Below, one piece after another: positions 45,168 to 58,890 of a stretch of 64,000 bases of DNA (the first letter of the stretch is position 1; each line of letters opens with the position of its first letter). The stretch comes from Sipunculus nudus (Eukaryota > Annelida > Sipuncula > Golfingiida > Sipunculidae), in NCBI GenBank assembly GCA_026874595.1, contig CM049313.1, positions 11,965,508-12,029,507 on the forward strand, read 5' to 3'. The position numbers were made by a program, and so were the translations under genes. The notes below the pieces were generated by a model, which saw only the letters and a list, made by a program, of their open reading frames with translations, had not been told where the DNA came from and did no database searches.

Positions 45168-48100
45168 TGGCAGGAAGGGTGTCTTATTTTGTGGAACATC
45201 CCTCAGTAAACCACTACCGGCATCAGAGCGCCTGGGTGATTACAAAATCGGTGATCACTAAATAAATGGAGAGAATTTCAGCCTAGGATTTTCTGTGCTT
45301 GAGCACATTTATTATTCTGGTCTTCCATGTTCTAGTATAGTATCGTGTGATCAGAGTATTCATTTATATAAATTTTTCGGTTATCCTGCATTATTTCCAC
45401 TTTAAAAAGCCATCTGGTGTATGGTCTACTATACAAGCCTTGAGAGACCAGTCATTAATTATATCATTAACTGTAATGTTCTTAATACTTCTCATTATAT
45501 CACAAATATATACCTTGTTATATTTCAGCTCTTAGGATAAAACACCATTGTTATAGATGCAAGGCAGTGTGAGTATTTTGATTTGATTTTTGTTGGTATG
45601 CTAGAAAAAATGATTATCTTAATGCCTAAATGATTCTGTTGGCACCTTTTGGATTCCAGGTAGTTATATGATATATTGTTCAGGTACTTTTTTTCAGGTA
45701 CAATAAAAGTATAGACACCACTCATAATCTGGTCACAAGGTAAGTTAACTTGCACGTAGTAATATTGATTTATTCCTTCCTGTATACTTGTCATTGTCAT
45801 AATTGTTCTGGTTTTATGAGTTTCTTTATTGTTCTACTTCTACTCATCCACTTAATGATTTCATTGCATTTCACTCCACTCCATAAGGTCACAAGACAAC
45901 ATATTTTATATTTACTTAGAGAAGATTGATAACTATTTTTTATAACTATTTTGTTTCTTTACAATCCCATAACTAATAAATTGTGTACCTCTAATAATTT
46001 TACCATATTTCTAACTTGCAGACACTTAGATCAGACGGTCAGTGTGTCAAGGTAGTGAGGTGAGCCAAAATAATAGTATAACAGTCTACTGAAAGCACCC
46101 GATCACCAGTGTAAGCCAGTTAGTCTTTAATATAAAATGAAAAAAGCGAGGTTAATATAACGAATCCACGCATTTTCAAGTGCACTTTCAAGAAAATCCT
46201 TCCAAAGCAGTTGGTCATATCTCGGTTAAAGGCGAGTTAACCAGACACAGTCGTGTTTCTATTTTCCAGTTTTTTTTTTTGCTTTCAACGCATTTTCTGA
46301 TACCCAATATACTTGCACTTTCACCTGTCTTATTCTTTCGTTTGCAGTTGCATTTATTATGCATGTTTGCATACTTGCAGGTAGACAGTCTTAAGAGAGG
46401 AGCTTGTAATAAAATCTGAGTATCAAGATAAAACTACCAAATCCTTTTGAGTTGCCTGTGACCTGTCGGCTCATTTTAATGAAATTGGTACACAAGGCAT
46501 CTTGATTGGCGTGAATTTACATGTTTTCGTAAATCTTTATCTCTTCATTATGGAGGTAAGCGATCAGGTCACATGAATAATCAGTAAATTCTCACAATAA
46601 CTGTTAATTTGTTTCCTAATGTTAGTGTAGATTTATTTGAATATTTTCGGGTTTCTATTTAGTTATCATTTCTCTCCTATTGGTATTTGTAATATTTTCA
46701 GTTCACATGGTGTCAGACCTCAGCCAAGTCTCACGTTGAGTACACAATGAGGAAACATTCAACCTTTACGTACCGGAGGCATGGTGAGCATATTGGTTTT
46801 ATTTCTTTATGGAATATCACTGTTGATCCTATATACCCTTACCTGTGTATAGTCATTATTACATGTATTTTTCTTGCTCATTCTACCCTTGTAGTCACTC
46901 TGTACATTTGAAGGTACACAACTTGCCACACGTGTCCTGGTATTCCAGGTATACTGATTCACTTTTGTATATTTTAGTTCACATAATTATTATGAACCAA
47001 ACAGTTTTTCAGACCAAGGTGAGTAAAAAACCCGAAGCATGAGTTGGGAGTACGGCTTTCCTTATTGCCTGGTCTTGACTATCACTCGGATGATTTTGGT
47101 TCTGATCATGTATATGTGACATGGCGCGGTCGACAACAAACAAAGGGGATCCATGCTGCCGGGAAAACACTTTTTATTCTCCCAAATAACAGTACTGCAC
47201 GATATGCGTCCATACAGTGGTTGACAGTTCACAAGTACATATGTAGAAAAGTTGGTTGTTACACCTTAAAAAAAGGGTGGCTGGCACCTGTATAAGTTAC
47301 CAGCATAGAAAACTTAAACAAAATAACAATAATCAGTAGTATTACCAATGTCGCTTAAACACTTATACACCGATCATCATTGGGCATGGACATTAGACGT
47401 CTCTCATATCAGGTATGTGGAAACTGCATATGTTTCACCACTAAGCCATATAAAAATGTTGTAAAGAATATTCTTATCTCAGAATTACATGAACTTTGTA
47501 TCACCATAAGGAAGTCAAAAATAGGTCAAGGTTACTTTCATAACTGATTTCAAAGTACACAAAGTTAAATGCACTAAACAGGTTATTCTGCTGTATCCAT
47601 ATCCATAGCCATATGTTATTTTTGTCTGTCAATAACATATTAAATACAAACCTACTTAGTAAATACCATACATAAAATGATTATGACCACTATCAACAAT
47701 CATAATGTTTAAATATACACAGTACTGCAACAATACTGTCAAAAGTTCAACACTTTGTAAATGATAAATAGCGCTCCGCTTCAACTGCTACTCAATCAAG
47801 CGTGTACCATGTGACACGGGTTACAAATTGAAATGAGTGTTTCAACTAACGAATATCATTATTACAAAAAGTTACATCTTAAATGTACTGACACTCCGTA
47901 TCAATATGAATGATGGACAAAATAAGACAATTAGCATATCAAGTGATGATTAATACAAAAATTAATGAGTTCCTAGGCCGTATTACTGTAAACTGCGCAT
48001 TAAACTGGTTAAAATAAATTCTGACATCAGCGTTCATATGGTAAAATGTAAACCGGCCTCCAATCCTCGATGGTATTAAACATAAACACAATAAATATAG
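45168..48100. other. No gene recognised; one exon-like patch
   Basis: Mostly AT-rich. At about 46703-46783 a segment preceded by ttttcag and followed by gtgagc reads FTWCQTSAKSHVEYTMRKHS in one frame, which looks exon-like but matches nothing I know. A frame at 47044-47295 (83 codons, plus) is also unrecognised. Another ttgcag-bounded patch lies at 46022-46065. Confidence 0.4.
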
Positions 48101-50050
48101 TACACAAACCTCGGCCGATCATAAAATAAAGTCTCTACGATAGACAGAACATCGGACAAGCGTTGACAAGTCTTTCATCAGCTCGTAACAGGCAAAATCC
48201 CATCGGCTCGACACACAAACCTCCGTGACGGCAATATTCCTGATCTCGTGTGCAAAGTTACCTAGAAGCAGAATAGTTCCACACTGGGCCACACATGTCG
48301 CTCCCTTCGGTCTTGAGAACGATACACAGCAAGTCGCGGTCTCCGCGTACAGAGAATACCTGACATGACAACTGACAAGATACACTGTTGTCCTGTCACA
48401 TATAGCTTCTTATAATTAAAAAAAGGTTTTTATTCCTGTCTTTGTATTTAGTTTCATTCTGGTGTTTCTTCAGGACCACAACTCATTAAGGAAGTCTTTG
48501 AGTTTGGTCATCATAAGCTGAGATATTTAATTTAGTTGCTTTCGACAGTCGTCATTTAATGGGTGTTGTTTCCTTCGTGTTAGGCTAAATGTTTTTTCTT
48601 CTGTATTTCTAATTTGTTGGTATTGTTTATTCAAACACTATGATCCTTGTTTTATTTTCAGTTTGCAGGGCATTAAACATGGAAACGTTAACAATGTCGA
48701 GACGCATGGAGAGACAAAGTCTGTTTCGTGTTATCTACAGAGCACCCCGTCATTACAATTTGATTTTATTTCTGTTCGTGTCAGAATGTTTATCATATAG
48801 ATGTTGACATTTTTTAGGAGTCTTCGTATTTTTTTCATGTCTAAGTGTATATTTTAGGTACATAAGTCCTACAGAGAATGGTCATATCTGTGACAGTTGT
48901 ATCAGAATGCTTAGTTTCTCTTCAGGACATACCTTGGTAGACTTAGTTTTCAGAGAACAGAGAGATCTTGGAGATATGTATGATTAACAAGGTAAGTAAC
49001 CTGGTATTGGCATATGAGGAATGCAGAGTACCAAAAATGTGGATGTGTTAATGTCTGTGCATGTAATGCTTTTCTTATTTTTCTTGCATGTTTCTCTCGT
49101 TATGTCTTTTAATGTTTTGGTTGTTCATGTGCCTTTCTTATCATACTTTTCAATGTACTATGTGAACTTTTTTTTGTAATCGCAGAAAATATACTCATAT
49201 AATAAATATACTCATAAATGAATTTCTAAATGAGACGGGGTATATGTTTATGTAAATATTTCCCCATTATTCTTAAGTTTGTCTACTTAGTACTCTCTCC
49301 TTAAACGCTCCTGTAACTGTAAATATATTCGGAAACTGTTTACCTGAATAAATTCCGAGTAATTTTAAGGAGTATAATTTCAGGTATATGACTCAATTAT
49401 ATTTTCATCCACGTTCATATACCGATATATTTAATTTTAAACACCTTTTAGTACATTCCTAAGTATATTTTAGTACACAAACCTTCACATTATTTACAGG
49501 TACATGGATCTTTCTTTTATTAAATCTTTTACCCAATATTCATTATATTTTTAGATTCACCCATATAATATGTTGTATCTTATCTTATTGTACGTTTGTG
49601 CATTATCTCTAAATATTTGCTCAGCAGCTTCAATTCCCCGATTTTTCTCTGTCACCTTTTATGTTTTTATTACCGGATATATCATTTACAGAACATCATG
49701 TCGTTATTTCCAGGGCACAGAGGAGCTAGTCTTTCCTATTTGCAATATTGTGAAAAAATATACGTGCAAGCCATAAAGATGTCATAAATTGTAGTTTTGT
49801 TTGTTAATTTACGTACATTAGCTAGATCACCTTTGTATCGATTATATTGGATCAGAGTTTGGCGAGAAGTCTATCTAGGTGGCTGCATTTTCAGAAAATT
49901 GCATGACCTTTTCCCTCAGAAAAGTATCTTTCATGCTCGACTAACGTAATTTGGATCAAAACACAATGACCCGTCAAATACCTAGAAATGTTTCATGTTA
50001 TTGTTCTATATTGGGGAAAAGTTATTTTCATCCTAGTTTTGAGTATGTAA
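48101..50050. other. No gene recognised
   Basis: An 88-codon minus-strand frame (48119-48385) lies in a relatively GC-rich patch and has ordinary amino-acid complexity but no family signature. The rest is AT-rich. Confidence 0.4.
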
Positions 50051-53000
50051 GAAGTTATGTAAATGAAGATTATTTTGGGTAACATTTTAACTACATGTAT
50101 TTATAAACCTGTATTTCTTACGCGTAAAAACGTCATTACATTTTTAGTCGGTGATATCAAATGTATGGAATACAAATACACTATAATTTTCAACAGGTGC
50201 AAAAGGATGTACAGAAACAGAAGAAAAGACCAGAAAACTGATTCGGCCATGAGGGGCTGCTAAGATCGCTTCTGAGCGTGTTCTCATCAGCATAGGCATC
50301 GCCAAAATATCCTCAAAATTGATAGTACGACTGTCTACCTCGACCTTCCTGGATGTTACAACTAGACAGAAAAAAAACTGTCCTCGGGCGTCCTGGCAAG
50401 TCTTGCTTAGCAGCAGTATATAAAGGAGGTCCAGGTTTCTGCAATAATTCCTTTGTATACAGGTGATTGTTGCTTACAATTGTCCAATACAAGGAGTGGG
50501 GCCGTTATGAAGAACTATGCTAAGGAAAACCTACAAAATGCGTGTCGATGTAATTAGCTGTCAGTAGCTTTTCAAAAGGCATGATCCATGAATGTATCTA
50601 GTTAATTATACTGCTGTATAAGAAATCCAGGCGTATTGATACTGGTGATACTAATTAAAATGTGTTGTTTAGAACAACAGACTTAACAATAAAACATTAT
50701 CACTAACACAAGTGGTACACACTAGTAAAAGTGAACACAGGAACTATATCTTGTATCATTAACAAAGTTTCCTTTATAAATTTTAACCCTGATTACTGCA
50801 GTATATTATACATGACGCAAAATCTGTTTTATATTGATTTATTGCACTGTAGGCATGCGCAGTTGCCTTTACATGAACACTTAATCATTGAGTATGTTAT
50901 TCATGCTTGTTTCAATAAACATACTTGTCTTTAACGTTTCTAAGCTGGTTTCGAAAACTCTTCTGACGTGTATGCGTGCGAAAGTGTGTTTGAATGACTG
51001 ACTGCAGCATCAGTTTTAGCAGTAATTTTAAAAACATCGAAAATGAGGTGAGCTTGAGGATTGAAGATGCACTGTATTTACATCGTACAGTACAAGAGTC
51101 TACTGTTATAAGATAAAACTACTTCAAAAGACAAAAAAATGCTTGATCTTGGCCTTTTTACAACCACTGGTAAAATTATTAAGTTTATACTTGTATTTCT
51201 CCTGTTATTTAAATAAAGGAATAATAATGCCAATGAATAGCATGCATGTAAAATAAAAAAATATGTAAATAAACAATTGTAATTTATATTATATTTATAG
51301 GAACAAATACGTAGAACAGGTTTTGTATTTGGCCTTAGTATTTTCCCCTTGCAAATATTTTTTATTTTTATTTGAGCTGAAATGATCACAAGTACGATCA
51401 GTTTGTGTGAAAACATGATCCTGAACATAAACGTATACATTGTTAATAGTTCTCAAAATTTGACCAATCGTTTCAATCGTAAAAAGTTAACTAGACTAAA
51501 CATTTGACACTGGACTCTCCACACACGACCTTTAACAGGATCTCTAGAATATGTTCACCGCGTTGATATTAAAAATAGAATTCCAATCGAAATTAAGTTT
51601 TATATCAATTACATAATATCATCGTGAATTTTAACCCATCTCAAAAGTGACCAGAGTGGCCATACCTTGCACATAACCCAGGATAGAAAAAAATTGCTCG
51701 ACAGGATTCTCAATTGGTCTCATACATGTTATGAACTATAACGAAACTTGTCACGGACACCAAATGAGTTGTAACAACACTTAATGTAAGTAATAGAGCC
51801 GCGGTAGACGTGAAAGGGCAGGTTCGCGACCTATTTCTAGTTCCGCACGGACCTGCTGATTCTGTCCCAAACTCCTTAAAGCCATCTATTCGCCTACCCT
51901 TTCCAGAGAAGTTAATGTGATTTCTGGTTTACTCTGGCTCCATATTAATGAAGGGAGTAATTCCTGTTAACATGTTTCCTATAACGCTTGCGTGATGGCT
52001 GTCTGATCTTCGTTTATCTACAAACTGTAAGTAAACGCATCAGTGGTGCGAGCCGGGAAACCATGTAACTTATATGGTACTTGTTAATTTACACATGTTG
52101 CAAAAGTCCGTTTGCAACCATCATAATAAGTTTGATTTCCCGACAGATGTCCTTTTTGAATGTGTGTGGATTAAATTGCCCTCTCACACATTTGATAAAC
52201 ATATGAATATAAATAAACAAAAGGAATTGCCAATGTTGCGTTGGGATGCGAAATATGGGGCCGAATACTTAATGTCGGCATTTGTCAATAGATGTCGCTG
52301 TTGTGGAGGTACAGTTCTACTTTATATATATACTTTAAACTGAGCATTAACTTTTGTCGGACTCATCTATAGTTTAAGGCTTTACAGCTGCAGGCTAGAA
52401 ATGTCTTTAGTGCCTGTTGAACTGGCTTTCTTTCAATGTTTCATCACAAAGTAAGATGAGACTAAATTGGCCCTACCATCATGATTGATATCTTTTTATT
52501 CTTGGGCGAGTGACTTCATTTTTCTAATTACATTTTTTTTTACCTTTTTGTCTAACTTTTGATTTCTTAAAATTCTATTTATTGCTAAAGATAATTCCTT
52601 ACTGGGAATGACCTACAAAAAGTATGCGGGTCAAACGAGCTAGCTACGGGCTTGTTGGGTTACCTTTAGTTACGCGTTTGATATGAGCCACAGCGAGTTA
52701 CCTCGACATCCTGAGTATTATCTAAACATGTCGAAAGGAATTCATGTGTTTGCTGACAGACCTTCCTATAAGATATTGGTACAAAGGAAAAGCATCAGCA
52801 TTGTGGCTATGAGGCTAATGCTGAACATCTCACTTCCATCATTAATTAATAGAAAAAAGTCATTTACTGGTACTCGTAGATATGTACAAAAAATGCACGT
52901 ATATAAGCATACTGATGCAGTCGCGATTGCTTTAAATGCATTTTGTGTAGCTATGTTTGAGAGGTCAATTACACCTTTTCCATAACAAGATTTGTAGGCT

Positions 53001-53055
53001 GAAACTAATATATAAAGTCTTCTGTTTAGCTGAAACCTTAAAAATCTTAAAAAAA
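50051..53055. other. No gene recognised
   Basis: Plus-strand frames at 50063-50263, 52074-52343 (89 codons) and 52683-52985 (100 codons) are open and not low-complexity, but I recognise no motif or splice context in them. Confidence 0.4.
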
Positions 53056-53062
53056 AAAAACC

Positions 53063-53176
53063 TGTGCAGACCGTTCCGATCCAGGGTGTAGCGGTCTAAT
53101 AATTTGTGTAAGCGGTCCGGTCCGGCTTAGAATAGTGACTTTGGACGCTTGGACCGGTCCAGTCCGCACCTCTCTG
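53063..53176. mobile_element. Short inverted-repeat (MITE-like) element
   Basis: gtgcagaccgttccgatcc on the left is an imperfect inverted copy of ggaccggtccagtccgcac on the right (about 14 of 19 positions). In between is a GC-rich core with ggtccggtccgg. Read from the right the end is cagagaggtgcggactgg, a CAG-starting end compatible with hAT. No target duplication was identified. Confidence 0.4.
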
Positions 53177-54820
53177 TCTTAATGATAATGACGGTCAGAA
53201 GCCAACAAGGAAACACTGGACAAGGGATCATTCGGAAGTTGAGTCATGCAGCAGTAAGGTGATTACGAGATACGTCAACATATTTAAATGTTTCATTCAT
53301 TTTCACGTGAAACTAACTGCATGAAAAGGGCTTGCAGGTCTGACCATGCCTCGGAATTTTTTATATGGATTTTAGGCTGCATGCTGTGAAGGACATAAAT
53401 GCGATACCGCTGGCAATTAAATAAGGCCATGTTCGCTCGTTTTGTTATTCGCTTTCACTGAAAGATTTTTACTACATTTATTATTATGATACATATTATA
53501 AACGATATTCAAGAATACAACCTTTAAATGTATAACAGAGGTAGCAAGAGAATATATGATTGAATCTCTGTACTGAAAATTGTGAATTTTTAAGTCTATA
53601 GCTTATATATGGCCTAGTATAGTTTTACTGAAAAAAGCTCCCTAAACATATGGAGCCATGGCTGTAATATCACAAGTTCATTGGTACCTGGCGCAAGAAG
53701 ATACAACAGTGCAACATTTGAAAAAAAAAATCGTTTACAGATTGTTCTTTTGGAATAAGAAGTTGCAGAAGCGATTATTAGTAATTATTCAATAAAATCT
53801 AAAGCACCCAATAATATTGTTTGTTCTCGAAAAACAGCGTTAGATCCTGAACAGTAAAAGCAGTGTAGGTATAAAAGGGCATTCTGTCATGTTTTAGAGG
53901 CCTTGCAGTTATGAATTCGAGTTGGATAGAAAAACACCAAATATATAATATGGACACAAATAGAAAAAAAATGGTTGTTCAAAATTGAAAAAAAAAAACT
54001 AAACAATGGTGTAATGCAGATTCGACCACACCCTTATGGCAATAAATAGCATTTAAAAAAAAGATTATATCTGACACAGAACCGACAAATACTTGACAAC
54101 TTTAGGGTACAGCCGTTTCAAATATAGGTCTGGTTTATGTCAAGTACCCGCGTACTTAATGGCCATGTTACATTGTCAGAAATGATAAAAATATTTGCAT
54201 CCTCACAGCTATTTAAAGTGCCAACGTTGATCTTTCGTACCGCGTTTAATGTTAAACTTCTATCGCTAATTCCATCATGAATCTCCTTCGCTAAAACAAG
54301 CGTTTTACACACAAATATATACAAAAATAACACAGGTGCAGACCACGGGCATGCTTATCTATGTTATCATTCTTTGACGTATGAGTAATATACAGTAAAG
54401 ATATGATCACTCTCGTCTATGTTTTATTGGGCACAGACTATAAATTTAGAAAAAAATAGTACGCAAGGTCTTTTATTTCACCTTGTTCTTATTCCAAAAC
54501 CACGTACCTAACAAAGTTAAACTGCTTTGATTTATTAGTGAATATATTGAAAACTACCCGATAAATTCAGTAAAAGTAACTTTGCAATTAATTCAAACGT
54601 TTGATGTATTAAGGATAAAATGATGGATACTTGAAAATGATATGATGGTATTGATGATGATGAAAAATTCATGATTTGGGCTTTTTATTGGCAGTTTAAA
54701 AATAATCTGCGAACTTTGACACTCTCTGCAATTGGTCCAATCGACCTCTGAATTGGTCTACAGTCAAACCGTAAAGAAAACTATAGAGAAAGGCAGTATC
54801 TTTAAAAGTCTGCATTTGCA
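53177..54820. other. No gene recognised
   Basis: AT-rich. A 71-codon minus-strand frame (54118-54333) contains SCEDANIFIISDN. A similar phrase (NEDANIFVNFDH) occurs in the minus-strand frame at 20884-21087, so both may be relics of one unknown repeat. Confidence 0.4.
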
Positions 54821-55092
54821 ATGACCATGGAAAGTTCTGAGCCACAAGAAAACAGTGTGTCGGAGAAGTTAAGCTGCTGGGATCGTACTCTGATGGCATT
54901 TTTTTGTGATTATGGCCATCTTGTTTGTGGTTTCCATCGGACTGTTCATAGCAACTATTGTGCTGTTAGCCGTCAACAAATATTACAATTCTTTGGAAGT
55001 TTTTATTGCCTGCCTGATCACGTACGGGACTTGCACGGATCTATATAGATTCCTCGTAGTTCAGATACGCTTTAGATCTCAGATCTCTTTAG
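54821..55092 (+). CDS. Candidate exon 1 of a small membrane protein (with 1-bp shift)
   Basis: An ATG at 54821 opens MTMESSEPQENSVSEKLSCW, a polar N-terminus, and reaches a run of seven T at 54899-54905. One T fewer would continue into FFVIMAILFVVSIGLFIATI, a strong single membrane helix followed by LLAVNKYYN. A second apolar stretch (LEVFIACLITYG) and a basic tail (YRFLVVQIRFRSQISL) come next. The open frame ends at a good splice donor (tttag/gtaaat, 55092/55093). The best acceptor is 218 bp on (see 55311). The predicted product of about 95 residues would have an extracellular or cytosolic acidic head and one or two helices. I recognise no family. The shift is either an assembly homopolymer error or a real null allele. 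It could also be a chance frame, but the coincidence of ATG, helix and donor is unusual here. Confidence 0.42.
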
Positions 55093-55310
55093 GTAAATGA
55101 CTTATTCAGACACTATATATAAATGAAACTTTGTTTCGCGTAATTAAGTATCTGGAACATCATCCTGAAATAATTTTTTTTTCTGTTTTGTATTCGTTAT
55201 ACAGTTCAAATCGAAACAGTGTCGTCTTTATACATGTTAAATATTCTCAATGAAATATAGTTGATCTTTTTTTCATGATATCAAATTTTGATATATTTCT
55301 TTCTTTCAAG

Positions 55311-55327
55311 GAGTGCAGAGGAACTAG
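55311..55327 (+). CDS. Candidate terminal exon of the same gene
   Basis: A pyrimidine-rich tract, tatttctttctttcaag, ends in an acceptor at 55310. Joining to the donor at 55092 keeps phase (one base, then two) and adds Gly-Val-Gln-Arg-Asn before a TAG stop at 55325-55327. No polyadenylation signal is obvious nearby. Confidence 0.3.
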
Positions 55328-58300
55328 CAAGCTCTATGTAATCAGCGTGTACAAAATTTCCAATGAGAAGACAAAATGCAAAAAAAAATTAGGTATATAA
55401 GAGACTCTGCTTGAACTCTGATGAATGATTCATATGACACGGAAATATTACATTATAAGATGGCTATTCATATTACAATATGAAGTGTACATAAGTAACT
55501 CCGTTCTGTAATAAATTTAAGATTGCGTTTTAAATATGGACAAATTTTTTAAAATGTCTGGCCACTGGACATATATACTCATTTTGACAGATGCTGATGA
55601 TATTAGACATGATATTAGAATTCAGTACAGAGATCGGGAGATTAAACTAAAAATCTTCAAAGCACCTGAAATATAATCACATCCGCAAAAATTAGTTCTT
55701 TTAGTACACTAACTCAACATTTTAGCCATGTCATTTATATTTGTAACGGAATAAAACGACATTTTTCGCTACTATGATTGAAATTAAGAAGGGCTAATAT
55801 ATGAAATACCTTCATAATCTAAAATGCTTTTTTACTACCTGTTTCATGGTTTCTTCGGACACTGAATCCAGTAAATCTAATGCAGACTATGTATAGTGCC
55901 AAACATTATTACATTGATTAGTTTAAAGAAGCATCCTAAAGTTGCATTAAAACCCAGCAGTACCAATCATGTCGATCCGTGTTTTTTTTATCTGATTAAG
56001 TTCATACCCTCTAGTCCTTGTATCTGAAATATTAGTCATAACAGTTTAACCTGAATGCTATATTCATAGCCTGGTGTGGCACCGGGATAAATAGTTTCGG
56101 TAAAAAACGTCGTTAATTTCAAAGGTTATTTCTTCGTTTTCAAGTGCGTTTGTATATGCCATGACGTAGCTGATCATGAGGTGTGTGTAACCAACCAAGT
56201 ATTTGCGTCAGACGCACCGACAAACTACACCCGTGCTTTGTATTGGCAGTTGAGCACCAGGGAACCAAACAGGTTTAGTGAGGGATTATTTCTTAGATCT
56301 CAAGCGTTTCGTAACAGCTTCATTACGTTAGTAAATCTTATCTTCTTTAACTTTTTACTTGTCTAATCTATTTTCAAATCACCATCGTGTAAAGAAAATA
56401 TTATATTGTAAACTGATATATGTGGGACTTTTTTTTAATAAAATGACTTTTTTTAAGGGGATACCTTTTGGTGATAAATGTTAATTTTGATTTAATTGGA
56501 GAAAACAATTTCATGCAGCATCAGAATCGTAGTTGCACCATGTGGCATTTGCGTGTTACTTACCTCTTCGTGTAATCTATGGGCAATTTACCTGTATTAA
56601 AATTATTGATCTAACTCTGTCTGTTTACACGCATGTCTGTTATCAACTTCCTTTTTATAATGGTCTGCAACAACTTTCTTCTATTGTAATTTTTGTTTGT
56701 TTTACTGATACACGAAAATTCTGCCCAATATGGACATAACGAAATGCTTTAGGCATTTTGCCAGTCTCATAAATCTTAAAAAGAGCGCCTCTATGTTGGT
56801 CTAGTACTGAAGCCCCTTAAAGTGATATATTATTAATAGTAATACATACCATGGAGTGTCATTGGGTAAAGGAACAACGTATACTCTCATTTGAGACCAT
56901 TATAAATTAACCGTTGTCAGCGTAATACATTTTAATCTGCCCAATTGATATAGCCAAGTAGCGGAAGCAGATCCCAACACGATAAATAGTAACGAGAGCA
57001 AACAAAAACCCTCAAGGGTCACTTCTGAACAAAGCCTTATGTATTCCTGAACAATGTTTGTTAAGTACATAGTAACAATATTACATTCTGGCCATATATG
57101 AAACTAGAAAATGGAGTCCTGTTGGGTCCCATTGCAGAAGAAGGGTATATTGAAGCGTATCTTGTGCCGAGAGGTAGCGAACTCCCCAGATCCCTGAGTT
57201 AGCGACGTCTGGGGATCACTGCGGAAACAATCTATTATACGTCTTTGTGGTAATGGACCAAGGTGAAAGTCAACAGTGGCACGCACGCTGTGATGTTGGG
57301 CGACCGAGCTGTGATGTGATGCTGCCGATGATTTTGTGTGCAAGTATAAGGGCAAAGTTGACGTGCATTCTATAAGACAGAACATATGACTGACGCTGCT
57401 AGCAAACTAGCCCATTGGCATGGCCCGTTTCTTCGCAAATTTTGGGACAAACATTGAGACCGGACACTTTTATTGGTATATAGATAGATAGATTAAATGT
57501 TAGGTGTTCTTTATTGCCCTGGTGATAAGTGTAATGGGTTGATTTGAAGGTGCACAACAAGTTCTGTTAATGTGGCGACTGAGATAAAGCATGAGGAGAT
57601 CTTATCTCCAAAGCTTTGCTCAGATGAATGATAAATCGCTTTAGTTTATACCTCCTAAAATAAAACATGAATGAAAAGATTGCTGATCATAGCTACCTCA
57701 ATATCACCCAGAAACACGACTCTGCACAACAGTTTCTTAATAATTAAATTGCAAATTGGTAAGAGCTCATGGCGAGATGCGGATATTTTTTTGTTACTAT
57801 GCGGAAGGTTTTCGGTAAAAAACCACCGACATTTTATATGTATACTAACAGAGTTTATGGTTCTATATCATTGGCTCCATTAGGTCGGTCGTTTAAATGT
57901 CCCATAATTATCTCTATTCAATAATCAATGATTGTATTGCTATTCCGCACGACTTCCGTAACGATACTTCTGTTTGTAAACGTGCTTTTGTTCGGTCTTG
58001 GAACAATTTAGATACCCTGATGTGCCCTAAATATTGAGGAATTCTATTGCAAATACTTGTCATTCACCTTACCATTCACTTTTCGTGTTAAATTCCGTTT
58101 ATCACATCAGATATGTATGATCAGGGGTTGGCTGCACGACTATATCACTTGAGGAGCGACTAGGGTCCACCCTTGCTGAAACGTTTTCCCCTGGCTTTCA
58201 ATCATGACGCATGAAATATGAACTTAAATGTAGAAAAGGATGAGTAGTCGATAATACGAACTCTTGAACGGTAATTAAGTATATAGCTTATATACAGTTA

Positions 58301-58489
58301 AGTATTAATTTGCTGCTTCAACTAACAAGAGCTGTATACTCTTTTATTCTTTAAAATTATTTAGCGCCTTAAATACTTTAAAAAGGTTGTATATCTTGGA
58401 AATAAATATATCTGGTAGCCTTAGAAATATTACATGTCGTAGCCTCAAACGCCCACTCGTCAACCAATTATGCTATAATAATCAAGTTG

Positions 58490-58492
<3 letters not shown>
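55328..58492. other. No gene recognised
   Basis: AT-rich. Frames at 56181-56366, 56533-56739 and 57104-57385 (93 codons, minus, in a slightly GC-richer patch) have no family signature. No tandem repeats seen. Confidence 0.45.

Positions 58493-58520
<28 letters not shown>
58493..58520. repeat. (AT)n microsatellite
   Basis: Perfect at repeat of about 28 bp. A second AT-rich stretch follows at about 58843-58890. Confidence 0.9.
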
Positions 58521-58649
58521 GTTCATACAAACCATGGTTAAGCCACAAATCAAATTTAGCATGTTCCAAACACGAGCACATTCCGTATGCAAAAACAATT
58601 TATTTTTTTCTGGAAAGAATGCGCCGTCGGCGGAGGACATATAATAGAC

Positions 58650-58835
58650 ATGGTGAGCGTCGTGCCGTTTTTCCGTCTGTCTGTTGTGCCGTCAGTCCGT
58701 CTCTCCGTCACAGATATGTTTACGCAATAACTCAAAAAGAATTGGGGTACAGTCACCAAACTTGCAGCATTTATTCACCTTATTAAGTCATAGGTCAAGT
58801 TCAAATATGGATGACCTTGACGCATATCTTTCCTC
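58650..58835 (+). repeat. Dispersed repeat, same family as 22250-22570
   Basis: gtctgtctgttgtgccgtca and gtccgtctctccgtcacaga lead into gcaataactcaaaaagaatt, ggggtacagtcaccaaactt, gcagcattt and atggatgaccttgacgca. Relative to 22250 this copy keeps the gtccgtc-type 5' part and has only one unit. Confidence 0.75.
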
Positions 58836-58890
58836 TCGTTTGAAATATATATTTATATATATATATATATAAATATATAATATAAATATA

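Noticed and set aside
46703-46783. Confident exon of a host gene
   Set aside because: ag/gt boundaries and a plausible translation exist, but no neighbouring exon in phase and no recognisable domain.
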